DNA from: Rhodocollybia butyracea | Lineage: Eukaryota > Basidiomycota > Agaricomycetes > Agaricales > Omphalotaceae | Assembly (NCBI GenBank): GCA_015501585.1 | Contig: JADNRY010000032.1 | Coordinates: forward strand, 248,001-312,000 | Direction: 5' to 3' | Length of the DNA: 64,000 bases | Shown here: positions 9,889-21,632 of the stretch, in pieces | Layout of the letters: each line of letters begins with the position of its first letter | Position numbering within the stretch: the stretch's first letter is position 1 | Program-made: the position numbers and the translations under genes | Notes under the pieces: generated by a model | The model's database searches: none | Told to the model about the DNA's origin: nothing | What the model saw: only the letters and a program-made list of their open reading frames with translations

Positions 9889-12800
9889 ATGAGCGCCGCG
9901 GCTGCTCTCTCGCAGCTCTATGCACTCAAAATGCTGCCTTTACCAGAAAGCGAAGTAACAACAATGTCACCGGATGAACTGGATGACGGTGGGCAGACGG
10001 TGCCAAAAGAGAGTAAAAATCACGACGGGACAGAAAAGTCTATAGTGAATTCTATCCAAAGTGAGTTCTTGAATTATTGTTCTGCGTACAATCCACTGAT
10101 AAAAGCCAAGCTGAAAGCCACTTCGATGTACGTTAGTTCACAGTGTCCTAAATTAAGCTCAAATTACTACAGCTAGAGAGTGATTACTTTCACGATCCCA
10201 ATCTCGACCTCGACGTATCTAGTGATTTTGCCTTTGAAGAAAGCCCTTATCCTGAGGCAAGCAACTTCTTGCCTCTTTTACTCTCCTTTATTCATCAAAT
10301 CAGGTTCGTTGCGCCGTGTCCAATACCGATGTGCAAGATATGCCAGCGTCGACTCTACGCGCCTGGGTCCTTGGTATATTATGGGCATTAATCGTGCCCA
10401 GCATCAACCAGTTCTTTTTCTTCCGATTTCCCTCTGTAGATGTCACCGGAATTGTCGCACAGCTTGTCACCTATCCAATAGGTCGCGCCGCCGCTGCATA
10501 TCTTCCCCGATGGAGGATCTTTGGACATGAACTCAATCCGGGGCCCTTCACAATAAAAGAACATGTGTTAATAACAGTGAGTGGCGTAGTATCGAGTTCT
10601 GCTAGCGGCTTGATGTACATAAAACTCAATTCCACAGATCATGGTTCGTATTCAGCTAATTCAGAAGAGAGGTGGTTCAAGCTTGTCAATCACAGGCTAC
10701 TGTCGGTCAAGCGTCAGCTTATGGGACGGGTGAGCATCTATTTTTTCTTGGTTGAGGTGAACTCAACAAATTTTCTCTGCTAAAGATATCATCGCCGTTC
10801 AACGCGTTTTTTATGACCAAAGATATAGCTTTACATGTAAAGAGCTTCTCTTTTCCATTCGAAACGCGAATAACGCTATTTACAGACCAATGGTTCCTAA
10901 TAATGTCCACCCAGTTGATAGGCTTTTCCATCGGTGGCATTTCACGTCATATTCTCGTTGAACCTCCATCCATGATATGGCCCTCTAATCTCGTTACTTG
11001 CGCATTGTTTAACGTTCGTTTGACTTTTTTCAGCTAGTATGCCACTTTTCTAACGCTAACCCGCTTCAGACTCTACATTCTGAGCACTACGCGGGAATAG
11101 GAAACCGAGGGGGAATGAGCCGGGAGAACTACTTTTGGATCGCTTTCACGTGCTCATTCGTTTGGTGTATGCTCCCTTCTTTTTTGCTATTTCTGCTCGT
11201 TAACTATCTTTTCCTCCTAACTAGACTTTTTCCCAGGCTATCTATGTACGAGTATTCCTCTTTGGCTCCAATTTCCCCGGCTGAGGTTTCGATAGTCCAG
11301 GCTTTGTCATATTTTTCTTGGGTCACTTGGATATGGCCGGACAGTCCGTGTACGTCGTGCATCCTTTTCCATCCTTTTCCATCCTCCGAATGATGCCGAT
11401 ACTTTAACCAGCTGTTGCTCAACTCTTTGGATACGTGAATGGTTTGGTAAATTACTCGGCCTGGCACTAGTAGCGGAACTCATAATGGATTTACAGGGGT
11501 TTTCCGTTCTAACCTTTGACTGGTCGCAAATTGCGTGCGTCTTGTACTTGTTTGTTTCACTTCGACTGATGTTTCCCGGCGAACTATTTTAGCTTCATCG
11601 GCTCCCCTCTTGCAACGCCTTGTGAGAAGCCGTCTACTGATTCTTTCCCGTGGTACTTACTTTTTATCACAGGGTGGGCGCAAGCCAACGTCATCGCTGG
11701 GTTTGTTTTTTTCGTATGTGCGTCGACAACATTTCACTGGGATCGTTTCCTTTTCTTATATCACCTTCTCAGGGATTGTTGTGCCTATTCTATACGTGCG
11801 TTACACCCTGCGCTGAAAATCGTTGCAAAATTAACTATGTTGTTTAATAGTTCAAGAATGTGTGGTTTGGTCTGCACATGCCGTAAGTTTTTCCTCGTAG
11901 GGGTTCAAGATTCCTTATTGATAAGCATCTTCTAGTATATTGTCGCGGACTGCGTACAACAGCGCAATGGGTCGTTACAATGTCACTCGGATCCTCGGTC
12001 CTGATAATACCTTTAACGCGACGATGTATGCCGATTATGGCCCTTTATACCTTTCGTAAGATCAGATCTTTCCCATTTTCACTCGCTAACATCACTGCAG
12101 AACTGGATTCGCGATGTCCTATGGGTACCGTATACTTTACCGAACTAGCGAATACCATTGACAGCTTGTATTGTCTAGCCTCTCTTTCGCTTCCATCGCA
12201 GGTAAGTTTTTGCTTTGAGATAGGAATAATCACTCATGAACTCTTTCCTCCAGCTACGATATCCCATTCATTTTTGTACTTTCGCAAGCAAATATGGGTA
12301 CATGCTCGACAGTCGATCACTGATCAGAGGGACATCCATTCGCGATTAATGTCGCATTATGCGCAAGGTATGAAATTGTGTCATTCATTCATTCTGAGCC
12401 ATTTTATTCATGCGTGAGTTAGTTCCGGAATGGTGGTATATCGTCGTATTTGTCATTTCATTTGCACTAGGGGTCTTGAGCATTGAGCTATGGCCAACGT
12501 ACGTTTGAGTCTCCGGGGTTTAGTTATTTTGAAGATTTATTGGTCTCTATAGTGAAATGCCTGTCTGGGCTTTTATTCTCGCCCTGATAATCGGTGAGCA
12601 AGGTATCATATGTGTCGTGTGGCGATATTAACTCTGTATAGCGTTTTCATTTACTGTTCCTATCGGCATGATACAAGCTATCACAAATCAGCAAGTTGCA
12701 ATGAAGTACGTTGAAGATATGTTGACAATGTATGTCTCCTGACGGTGAACAAATGAAGTGTTATAGCAGAATTAATCATTGGGTAAATGTCCTTCTTTCG

Positions 12801-14389
12801 CTCTCTGGTCAGGACTAAATATTCCCAGATATACTCTACCAGGCAAACCTGTTGCAGTCATGATGTTCAAAACGTGGGGTTACAACGTGAGTCGCGAACT
12901 TTTAGAAGGTAAAAAGCTTATCTGAAATTACCTTCGCAGACCATGTCTCAAGCGTTAACCTTCACGTCGGACTTGAAGTTGGCACATTACATGAAGATTC
13001 CTCCTCGACCGATGTTTTTCGCTCAGGTGAGTTACGAGGTCGCCGCGTCGATCTTCATCTAATCTTCCGGTGTAGGTTATATGCGCTGCACTTGCAGCTA
13101 CTGCTCAGCTAGGCGTACAAACGTGGTTGTTTGCGCATATTCCGTGAGTCTCCTTTTTTTGCTCTCCAGTCCCTTACTGAGACTAATGTGAACCTTGTAA
13201 AGAAATATCTGCAAGCCAGTACAGTCAGATAGGTTTACCTGCGAGGATACGGAGGTTTTTGGTGTTGCAAGCATCATAGTACGTTGTCCTTGTCACTTAT
13301 AGTTCTTTACTGACGGTGCTCACAGTGGGGTTAGTACTTGATGGATGGTTGTTCCCGGTTTCGCCTTTGAACCCTCATCCCATAGGTGTCATTGGACCAG
13401 ATCGACTATTTACACATGGACTTTATCGGTGAGTCGAGTTTTCAATTTCTAGTTCAAACTGGACTTCATCTCTTTTTAGACGTAAGCAACCTCTGCGAAG
13501 GAAGTGGCATGTCCTAAATCGTTGTCCGTGTAGCTCTCTTGTATTTCTTTTTGATAGGAGGAATTGCACCTTTCATTTCGTGGATTATCAACAAGAGATA
13601 TCCAAATTCCTTCTTTCAATATATCAAGTAAGTCGAGGCTTTAGAACCTTTGAAAAAGATTACTGAACGCAGTGTGTAGCTTGTGAGTAGGGTTGCCTTC
13701 TGTATGGTCAAATCCTGACCCTTCGGGTTAGCCCTGTAATATTTAATGGGACGCAATTACTACCTCCTGCTACTGGTATCAACTACGTACCCTGGGCGTA
13801 AGTGGTCTTTTTTCACTCGAATGAAGGTTCATTGATGTTGTGAATGTTTATAAAGGATAGTGGGTTTCATCTTTCAATATGTTATACGAAGGTAGGTCGA
13901 CTTTGCTGTACAGGTGAATGGCGTTTCCTAATCCGTTGTTCTCCTTTTTCCAGGCGCAACTTTTCTTGGTGGACGAAATATAATTGTGATCATCTTTGAC
14001 GTCGTCTGATAGCGTATTGACTGACTTCCTTAGACGTGCTATCTGCTGCACTAGACTCTGGTCTAGCTATGTCTGTAATTTTCATCTATTTCACGTACGT
14101 GTTTTCCGTACTAGGTTCAAGGGCTTTACCGATGATGACTACCAAATAGCCTCCAGTATCCCAAAGACGGCCATGTAAGTCCTTTGGAAACACCTATTCA
14201 AGTATTCTGATTATGTGCAGATCGGAGAGAATACGATAATGAAGTGGTGGGGAAACACAGTACGTATCGGCAGCTTTAAGGGAAGGACTATCTTTCTTAG
14301 TCCATTTTTAGGTGCCTTTCACTGGCGCAGATGGACGAGGGATACCCGTCGTCCGAATGCCCATGCCCAAAGGTCAAAAATCCTGGTAG
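9889..14389 (+). CDS. OPT-family oligopeptide transporter, very intron-dense
   Basis: OPT proteins are proton-coupled importers of small peptides in the plasma membrane with 12-16 membrane helices. The start [20 protein letters not shown] leads into an acidic N-terminus, then family blocks appear in order: [178 protein letters not shown] and [13 protein letters not shown]. The reading ends at TAG 14387-14389. I count roughly 30 introns, including a GC-AG intron (10257-10303) and exons of 6, 10 and 2 bases. One junction (11713/11773) is one base out of frame with canonical sites, so the gene may carry a small indel or use an unusual site there. Confidence 0.88.
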
Positions 14390-15127
14390 GTTCGGTTTGA
14401 CGCAATTCTTTTGAACAAAAGCTGACGTTCTCAACAGACCTCAAAACTAGACACAACTTCTATTTGATCTACACTACGCTTTGCTTTGCTTTGCTTTACT
14501 TACTACTGCTCGGGCTAATGTATCAATTGTACTTACTTTCATGTACTTAGTATTCAACTGCGACGAGCATTCGCGTCGACGGGAGCTATACCCCTTCAGC
14601 ACGTGAGCGTGCACTAATATTTTCATGCCATGTCAGTGTCACCAAGAATGAGACACTACCGTCTCATTCAATGTTCCTTCGGCACTGTACTTTGAGCTTT
14701 TCTTCCTGTTTGACGAGGTGAGCGTCGGCAAAACGTCAGTAAACATATCAGGTGGACTGATTCGCTATGCTTGCGTGAAGGAAATCCCTGGAAATCGTAT
14801 GTTCCATAGACAGCGTTGTCCTATCACCCTACGAACCAATCTTTTCTTCACAGGTCGTGAAGCTTTGAAGCTTTACAGTACAGAAACAGTTTCACCTCGT
14901 AAATCGCTCGAAACTATCGTCTCAAAGATTGTATACCAAAGTTCGTTTCTCAAGCGTTTGCAATTCGAGCTTCGGAACTTCCGGGATTCTTGCAGCCATC
15001 ACTCAGTTGTAATTTACAAGAAATCTTGTCAACCTGAAGGCGAAACGGGTCCATTGGCATCTACATTCTCGTTAACCGGACGATTCTCGGCATTCATATA
15101 TTTCACATCGCCACGTCAGTTCGCTAC
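14390..15127 (+). promoter_or_regulatory. Intergenic region before the Rgp1-like gene
   Basis: No gene is supported; the open stretch at 14718-15152 has no recognisable content. A short (CTTTG) tandem repeat lies at about 14478-14498. The region should hold the OPT 3' end and the promoter of the Rgp1-like gene. Confidence 0.35.
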
Positions 15128-18100
15128 ATGTCTTCTCTGGACAGCGATGTAACAGGAGACCCGGATTCGCCGATTCGTGTCGTCGTTACACCCTCTCAAT
15201 CAGCATATTTTGCTGGTGAAACTCTGTCTGTCACTATTACATTCACCAATACCCTTACACGGACATCAGAGGGAGAAGCCGGGCCTGCGTCCAAACTTAC
15301 ACCTCGATCAGCTCGTACACACAAACGGGCATCTCATTCCGTCAGCTCAGCTCCTATTGCGCGACCTCCGACTTCGCCCGCTGGTCTGTACAAGCCAAAA
15401 ACTCCAACAACTGGTATTCCAGGATCACCGACTACTAGACAAGATTCGTTGGCATTGGCGTCCGATGGTACACCTTTACAGAGACGACGGTTAATAGGGA
15501 GGAAAGTTGGATCAGTGCCGGATTTGGTTGAACAGCGGCGGAAGAAAATGCTGGCAAAATCCTTGTCGTTAACCATTGGTCTGCACGAAGGCCAAGAAGA
15601 CATCGAGGATCGTCTTAATGAAGAGGAAAAACAGATTATAAAATCAGCATCTTACACGCAAAGATCGTTTACTGCTGATGCGCACCTTCTACGTGTGTTG
15701 TCTTTTCCTCTCTTCCTCTAACCTTGAATTGATTCGGAAAAAATTAGCTCCCTCGTCACCCAGGGTTTCTTCGCCGCTTGCCCGTTCAGAAACACTTCCG
15801 CTTCCATCTAAGCATCCTCATGCAAGGAAACAGTCAGTTACGGATGGAACACACTTTCCTTATCCTCCACCTCCTACGATCAATGGAAGTGATATTTCGA
15901 CCTCTCCGACCTCTCCGACAAGTACGGCGAGCACTACGAGCACATCGAACACATTAGCTTTCGTTACTTCTCCTACATCCGGACCGCCTACTCCCTCTGC
16001 ATCTACCTCATCGTATTCTCTTTCACTTGATCCAATAGCTGAGGTATCACCAGTTGTACCTGCCTATCCGTATCTTTCCCCGTCTGCACCTGCATCTGCG
16101 TCCCGAATAGGCCCAGCGTTGTCATCTCCTTCGATAGCTATCGAAGCCCCTTCTCCACCGTCCGTTCCCGCCGAACAGCCTATATTCCCTCGTTCGAAGA
16201 CACGGCAAACACATCGACCGCCAAACATAGGCCTAGGAAAACCTTCCTCTCACATGTTTCTCGACCTTGACAAAAGCCAAGCCGAACTGATACTTTACTC
16301 ATATGCGCAGTTGAAAGGAACGGTGACTTTGACACCGATTCCATCCAATCATGTCCCCAGCTCTTCATCTGCCAAGTCAGTCGCTTCTCCTCGGACACCT
16401 GTACAGTCAGTATTACCGCCGTACGCTCCGTCGCCGCATCTTTCTCCTCCTCCGCCTTTGCCATTATCCGCAGCCCAGATTGAGCAGCAGAAAGCACTGA
16501 ATCTGGCCTCTCTGCGACAGGCTCTACTCAAAGGAAGTGCTACGGCAGTCGGCGGAGGAAGTATGGATATCACTTCTCGAACACATAGTCGCACACCCAG
16601 TGCTGGAGGAGCGGCGAGTCTTGGAGGCGGGCTCGGCTCTGGATCTTGGGGGTCATTCGGGGCAGCAAGTCCTGGCCCTAGTGCTGTTCCAGCGTATGGG
16701 CCACCCAGCGCTAAATCTCCGCTGGGGACTATCCATTCGGGTTCTACTGATGGACCCGATTTGCCCTTATCGGCGCGACGACCTCATAGCAGAGCTTCCT
16801 CGCTCTCATCCGGATTTCTATCCATATTCGGGTCCCCTTTCGGCTTGGGAGGAGATGCAGCACCCATGTCCGCCCCCGCCGTAACGCATCCAAACAACCT
16901 AGCTGCGAGCGTCAGTGCGCCCAATGTTTCTGTGTATGGTCAACAACGCCCGAACCGAAATCGTACGGCTTCTGCGAGCGTAGTACCGTCTTCGTCCTCT
17001 GGGTGGCCTTCAGCCTCGTCACCGTCGTTAATCCATTCGGGTCCGGCTTCAGCAGGTCTCGGATCCTTCACTTCGTTTTCTGCTTTATCTTCTCCAGGTA
17101 TCGGAGGTCCGCCCTCAGGGACACGATTAGGACTCGGTTTGGGATGGCCGTTGGCGTCCTCGGCAGAAGAGGTTGACCCAGAGTTGCCGCTTCCGACGTT
17201 TGAAGCCCAGTCTACGATGTTGGCCGTAGACATATCGCTAGAACCCGGGGAGAGCAGGAGTTGTAAGTGCTGCTTCTTCTGAGTTTAGGCTGCGGGAAAT
17301 TAACATTGGCAGATGACTACTCTATTCTTCTTCCTTCCAATCTCCCTCCAACCTTCCGCGGACGAACGTTCCGGTTCGCCTATGAACTTGTTGTGGGCAT
17401 TTGTCGTGCAGGAACAACGAACAACTTTTCGATGTCGGGTAGGAGCGTTGGACCTGCAGGAAGCGTCAGTAAGGTGATGAAGGTGCCCATTAGGGTATAT
17501 ACCAATGTCGTCGGTATGTTGTATGTTCTGCTATTTTTATCTTGGATACTGATATTATGTGTTTTCTTCGCGTCATAGTGGGTCGACCTCCAATACCTTA
17601 TGATCTTCTTTGGCCCGTAAATAAGCGTCGTCCTACTCCCGCTTTAGGGCACCGCCGTGGCGGGAAGCCGTCTAGCGGACGAGGTAGTGGCGACAATGAC
17701 GACCTGTATGTTGGCAAGGTTGTCGAACTATCTCCTGGTGCCTTTAAAAAGGTTCTCCAATCCAAACATGACCTGCGCATTACTGTTTCGGGTGCGTTCA
17801 CACTTCAAGAATGTATTTCGTTGCCTTAGCTCACTCTGTCCGGTAGATTCAACATCTTCACTTTCGGGAAGCATAAACGATACTGGATCACTGATGGAGT
17901 TGAAAGACTACGCCAAGAGACTGGTAGCAGAGCTACCAGAATCCACAACTGAAACAGAAGCCGGGTTATCTTCCTATGTACCCGCATCCGAACTGGCCTT
18001 AACGTCCAATCCCAATGACGGCCACAATGGAATATCATCCAAACCGTTGTCGCCTTTATTTGAGGAAGACTCTGTTGACGAGGTAGAGAAGAGAAGGGTG

Positions 18101-19263
18101 AACGGGAACAGCGGTGGAGGTACAACAACCACCGCGGAACTTGCTTTCAAGGAGAAAGAGCGTGTAGCGAAGATGAGGCAAAGGGAGGAGAGTGATGATC
18201 CTATTCTTGTGGGTGGGTGCGGTGAGGCAGTGGAGATTCTAACCCGGAATCCCAAGAAAGGTGACTGATGTCTTCCCTATGGTTTGATAACGTTTCTCAT
18301 GTGTCTGCAGTCTCATACGACGTCAACAAAGATGGTGTCAAAGTCGCGGTGCTGACGTTCATCAAGTCTGCGTTCCGGCTTGGTGAGACTATACAGGGTG
18401 TAGTGGAGCTCAACGAAAGACAAGGTAGAGCGAGAGTTGTTCAGGTGAGCTATTGGTTTCTAAGCTAAGGGACCTTTGACCAATTTTACCCCCGCCTTCA
18501 TCAGCTCTCCGCTCATCTCGAAACACACGAATCCCTACCATATTCAATATCCACTACACCTAACACTACTACAGCTACCCGTCAACTAAAACGCGTCCAT
18601 GTAGAGCATCACTCAAGCTTTGTTCTGTCGACGCTCCGCACAACCTTTGCTCTGGATATCCCCTCCGACGCCAGTCCTGCATTTCAACTCAAAGTCGGAG
18701 ACGAGTCTTTCCCCGATGTCTCTGATGACAAGAAACACAAGCTTGAGGGAGGGCTCGAGTGGAAAGTCCGATTGTGTCTACTCGTTGCGGTAGCCAAAGA
18801 GACGGCAGACGTCGGTACTGAAGACGTGAAATTCAAGAGTTTAGTCCGGGATGGACCGAGAGGAGAGTGGGGCTCAGCGTGGAAGGCCCCGCCGAGTGCA
18901 GCACCTTGCGAGAAACCACCGAGTCCCCAGAGTCATCCCAAGCACACAGGCGAACAACAACAAAATCCGGGTGTCGTAAAATCCTGGACTTCTTTTATCG
19001 CGGCATCGATTTTGGGTACCGCGGAGGAGGGAGATGACCTTTCTGGAGACCGTCTAGATGATGAAGGGGGCGATAGCACAAATTCGTATGATGGGATCAA
19101 GTCTGACCGAGCGGGCGGAGTTGGGATCGGGGTCAATTTTAGCGGAGGGAAGGAAGAGCTGTGGCAGGAGGTGAAGCTCGAGACGGTCGAGTGTGAGGTG
19201 CCGGTGAGGGTGTGGCCAGGAAATACTGCGTTCAAGCCGGTGGATGTGGTCTTTGACGTCTGA
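15128..19263 (+). CDS. RGP1: Rgp1-like protein, arrestin-fold partner of Ric1
   Basis: Rgp1 binds Ric1 to form the exchange factor that activates Ypt6/Rab6 at the Golgi for endosome-to-Golgi transport. Seven exons read in phase: 15128-15692, 15748-17262, 17313-17513, 17579-17791, 17847-18260, 18311-18444 and 18505-19263, giving 1266 residues. The N-terminus has the family block PIRVVVTPSQSAYFAGETLS, followed by a long serine/proline-rich region (residues about 190-690) broken by FLDLDKSQAELILYSYAQLKG. After it come SYDYSILLPSNLPPTFRGR and FRFAYELVVGICRAG, and the end ETVECEVPVRVWPGNTAFKP, typical of Rgp1 and arrestin-like folds. The size is larger than yeast Rgp1 because of low-complexity insertions, as in other Agaricomycetes. 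Two decayed copies lie at 45.8-47.7 and 52.2-53.6 kb. Confidence 0.9.
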
Positions 19264-20039
19264 TAGGACTCTGCGTGTTGGTTCCGTTACTTGTTCGAAT
19301 TGTTTTTCGGGTTTGACTGCACTATGTATGTAGTATATAAATGACATGTAAGACTTAAGTAGATGAGCTGTCTTCGTTTCATTGTTCGCTGCAAGAAAGT
19401 GCAAGAACCGATACCTTATACCGGCCTTGTTCTCCCTACGGTAAAGTAAACACACCTCATCCTTCCTTTGCGATAATCCCTGCTGGATGTGCCACAGACC
19501 AATATCGTCTGAGTCAGAGTCGTACTATGTGTATAAAGGAGGTTTAGAATCTAGATTAGGCTCCGGCTGTTCTTTCAAGTGGAAGTATCGCGTCTAATGG
19601 GCTTATCTTGTTCTACCAGATCTGGAATCTATTTGAATTACAAGTAGGGGGGCTTCCCTAGTTCCAAAAAACAACTCGTATCGTTACCGCCCTTCCTTTC
19701 TTCTTCCCTTCTTCCTTTGTAACATCGCGTCAGGACCATCTTTGGGACCTGCGATGTCTCCCGCAAGGTATACGCACTTTCTCAATCTGAGCCATCACCA
19801 TCGCTCAATATAGGTAAGGCTGCTCGGCGGAGAGACTTAGAGAGCCGTCTGGCGTCAACTTGAAGGACAATTAGAATCTTTGGAGTCGGAGACTAAGTTG
19901 CGAGGATTTACTTGGTATAGAAGTTGTGTCCTGTGTCCTGGTGTAATAGATCATGCTCGAGGGGGCCAGGTTGTATAACTTTACCCTCCGCGGTCAGTTG
20001 TACGTGCGGTGTTCTCTGTGCGTTGGAAAATATAGCTGA
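19264..20039 (-). pseudogene. Spacer and remnant of a secreted-protein gene (copy J)
   Basis: From 19264 to about 19660 is the 3' flank of the Rgp1 gene, which also follows the two decayed Rgp1 copies. From about 19680 to 20035 the minus strand matches the secreted-protein family in pieces: the 3' flank rich in CCTTCC, the end of the coding part, and the block around the LTGHNF/YGYGY region (gaagttgtgtcctgtg at about 19920). No open frame survives and the signal-peptide exon is absent. Confidence 0.6.
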
Positions 20040-21632
20040 CAATATCATGAAAGGGAGAGTAGTAGAAGAATACAGATGGCAAAAACGACGATAGGAAAAC
20101 TGAACTTGAACGAGTGATGGTGTTCATGGGTGTTCATCTCGTCCGTACGGCCTGAACAGAATAAGGGAGAATAATCGACGTCTCACGCATAGAATGTATA
20201 AATATATCTGGAGCGGAAGAATCAGCGTTTTCTCTACTACACAGAAAGCAACGGGGGAAAAACTCATGTGAGATTCGGCGCTCAACTTCTATAACGGTCA
20301 TAGGACCCATAGGTCGCAATATGGTCATTACAATCTTCATATCTACTATCTACTAGATTGACTATTTCGGTTTCTACCAGATACAGGATCGCAGTCACCG
20401 CACCCAGTATCAATACCGGTATCAGAGCCATATGGTGCCAGGAGCACTTGCAGATTCGCCACTACCCTTGAAAGCCATATCCGCTGTTTTCTTCATAGAT
20501 TAGTACGGCTTCGACATTCGGGTTGCGCTGTCGACATCCGAACTAGAGACAGCAGTCCGTGACTGGTGCTGAAAGAACCGTTGTGTTGAGAGGGTTGGGA
20601 TGGAGGTGCTGGAAATGGGGTGAGGATTCTGTGTACCCGTAGGAGGAATTGCATGCAACAGAAACGGATTATTGGAGTTATGGTGAATAGAGTACAAGGA
20701 TTCAATATTCAAACGTTCAAATGTTCATTGGGAGGACCTGTACCGGCGGTCGAAACGTAATCCGAGTTGTCGCGGCTGAGCTGGCGCTGAGGAGAGACGG
20801 AAATAGAGGAAGGTCCTACTGTAGCTCCACCTTCAAGAACATCGCGTCGATCGGCTGGTTCCATGCGCTTGACGAGAACACGTCTGACGTAGATCAAACA
20901 GTTGGCGCAAAGATGCTCCAAAGACCTATAGCACGACATTTTCTGAGCTCACCACACATAAAAGTATCGAGAAACGAAAAGCACCTGAAATGTACTTATA
21001 GCTGGCTTTTTAGCTGGATCATATCTGGCCTCGAAGTACCGCGTCTTTACAGGCCCGGGATAAGAAACGACCGATGCGTTGATGGCACTTGACGAGACCG
21101 AATGAGGGTTCTAGGATAGTACTGGGTAAGTGAGTGACGAATCGGACCATAAGCTGCATTACCGACTCCAACGAGCTGTCCGAGCCAAAGGGTTCATAAT
21201 TGAATATTGAATATTGAACCGACACGTCTCCTTCTCCCTCGAATCAAGACTCCTCATCTTCTCATATCTGGGAAACTCGCTTCAACATCTAGCTTCGCAA
21301 ACTCTATGATCGTCCTTGTCCCCGTCGTCAGAGTCATAGTTGTATGAGGAGCATGATAGCCGATGCCGGTGCCGGTGAGTTTGCATCTTCACTGTTGGTC
21401 TTTGCTGGCCACGCTTAGCATGCTTAACAGAGCATTCAAATCATATAGTGGAAGCTCAAGCGCTCGCTCTATCGGGAAACGTGACTTGTCGACGGGCCGG
21501 GGGGCGCTGATCAGCCTGATCTTAGATTCTTAGCTCTGGCTTTTTTTGTTACCAAATTGGGGAATAGTAGTGGAATTTATTTGAATTAAGCGTATCGCCC
21601 TTCCTTCCTTCCTCCCTCCTTCCGCTGTAACA
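20040..21632 (-). other. Unidentified minus-strand gene fragment and spacer
   Basis: Between about 21250 and 20500 the minus strand has protein-like stretches joined by possible introns, for example SYPGPVKTRYFEARYDPAKK (near 21060) and YRSLEHLCANCLIYVRRVLV (near 20930), with several frame changes and stops. I do not recognise the family; it looks decayed. The part from about 21300 to 21600 repeats spacer found before the copies at 48.2 and 54.0 kb. Nothing is seen at 20040-20480. Confidence 0.35.

Noticed and set aside
14718..15152. Plus-strand 144-codon open frame before the Rgp1 gene
   Set aside because: It begins with GTG, overlaps the start of the Rgp1 gene in another frame and has no recognisable content.
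16180..17233. Minus-strand open frames within the Rgp1-like gene
   Set aside because: They mirror the serine/proline-rich region of the live gene in another frame and have no independent support.
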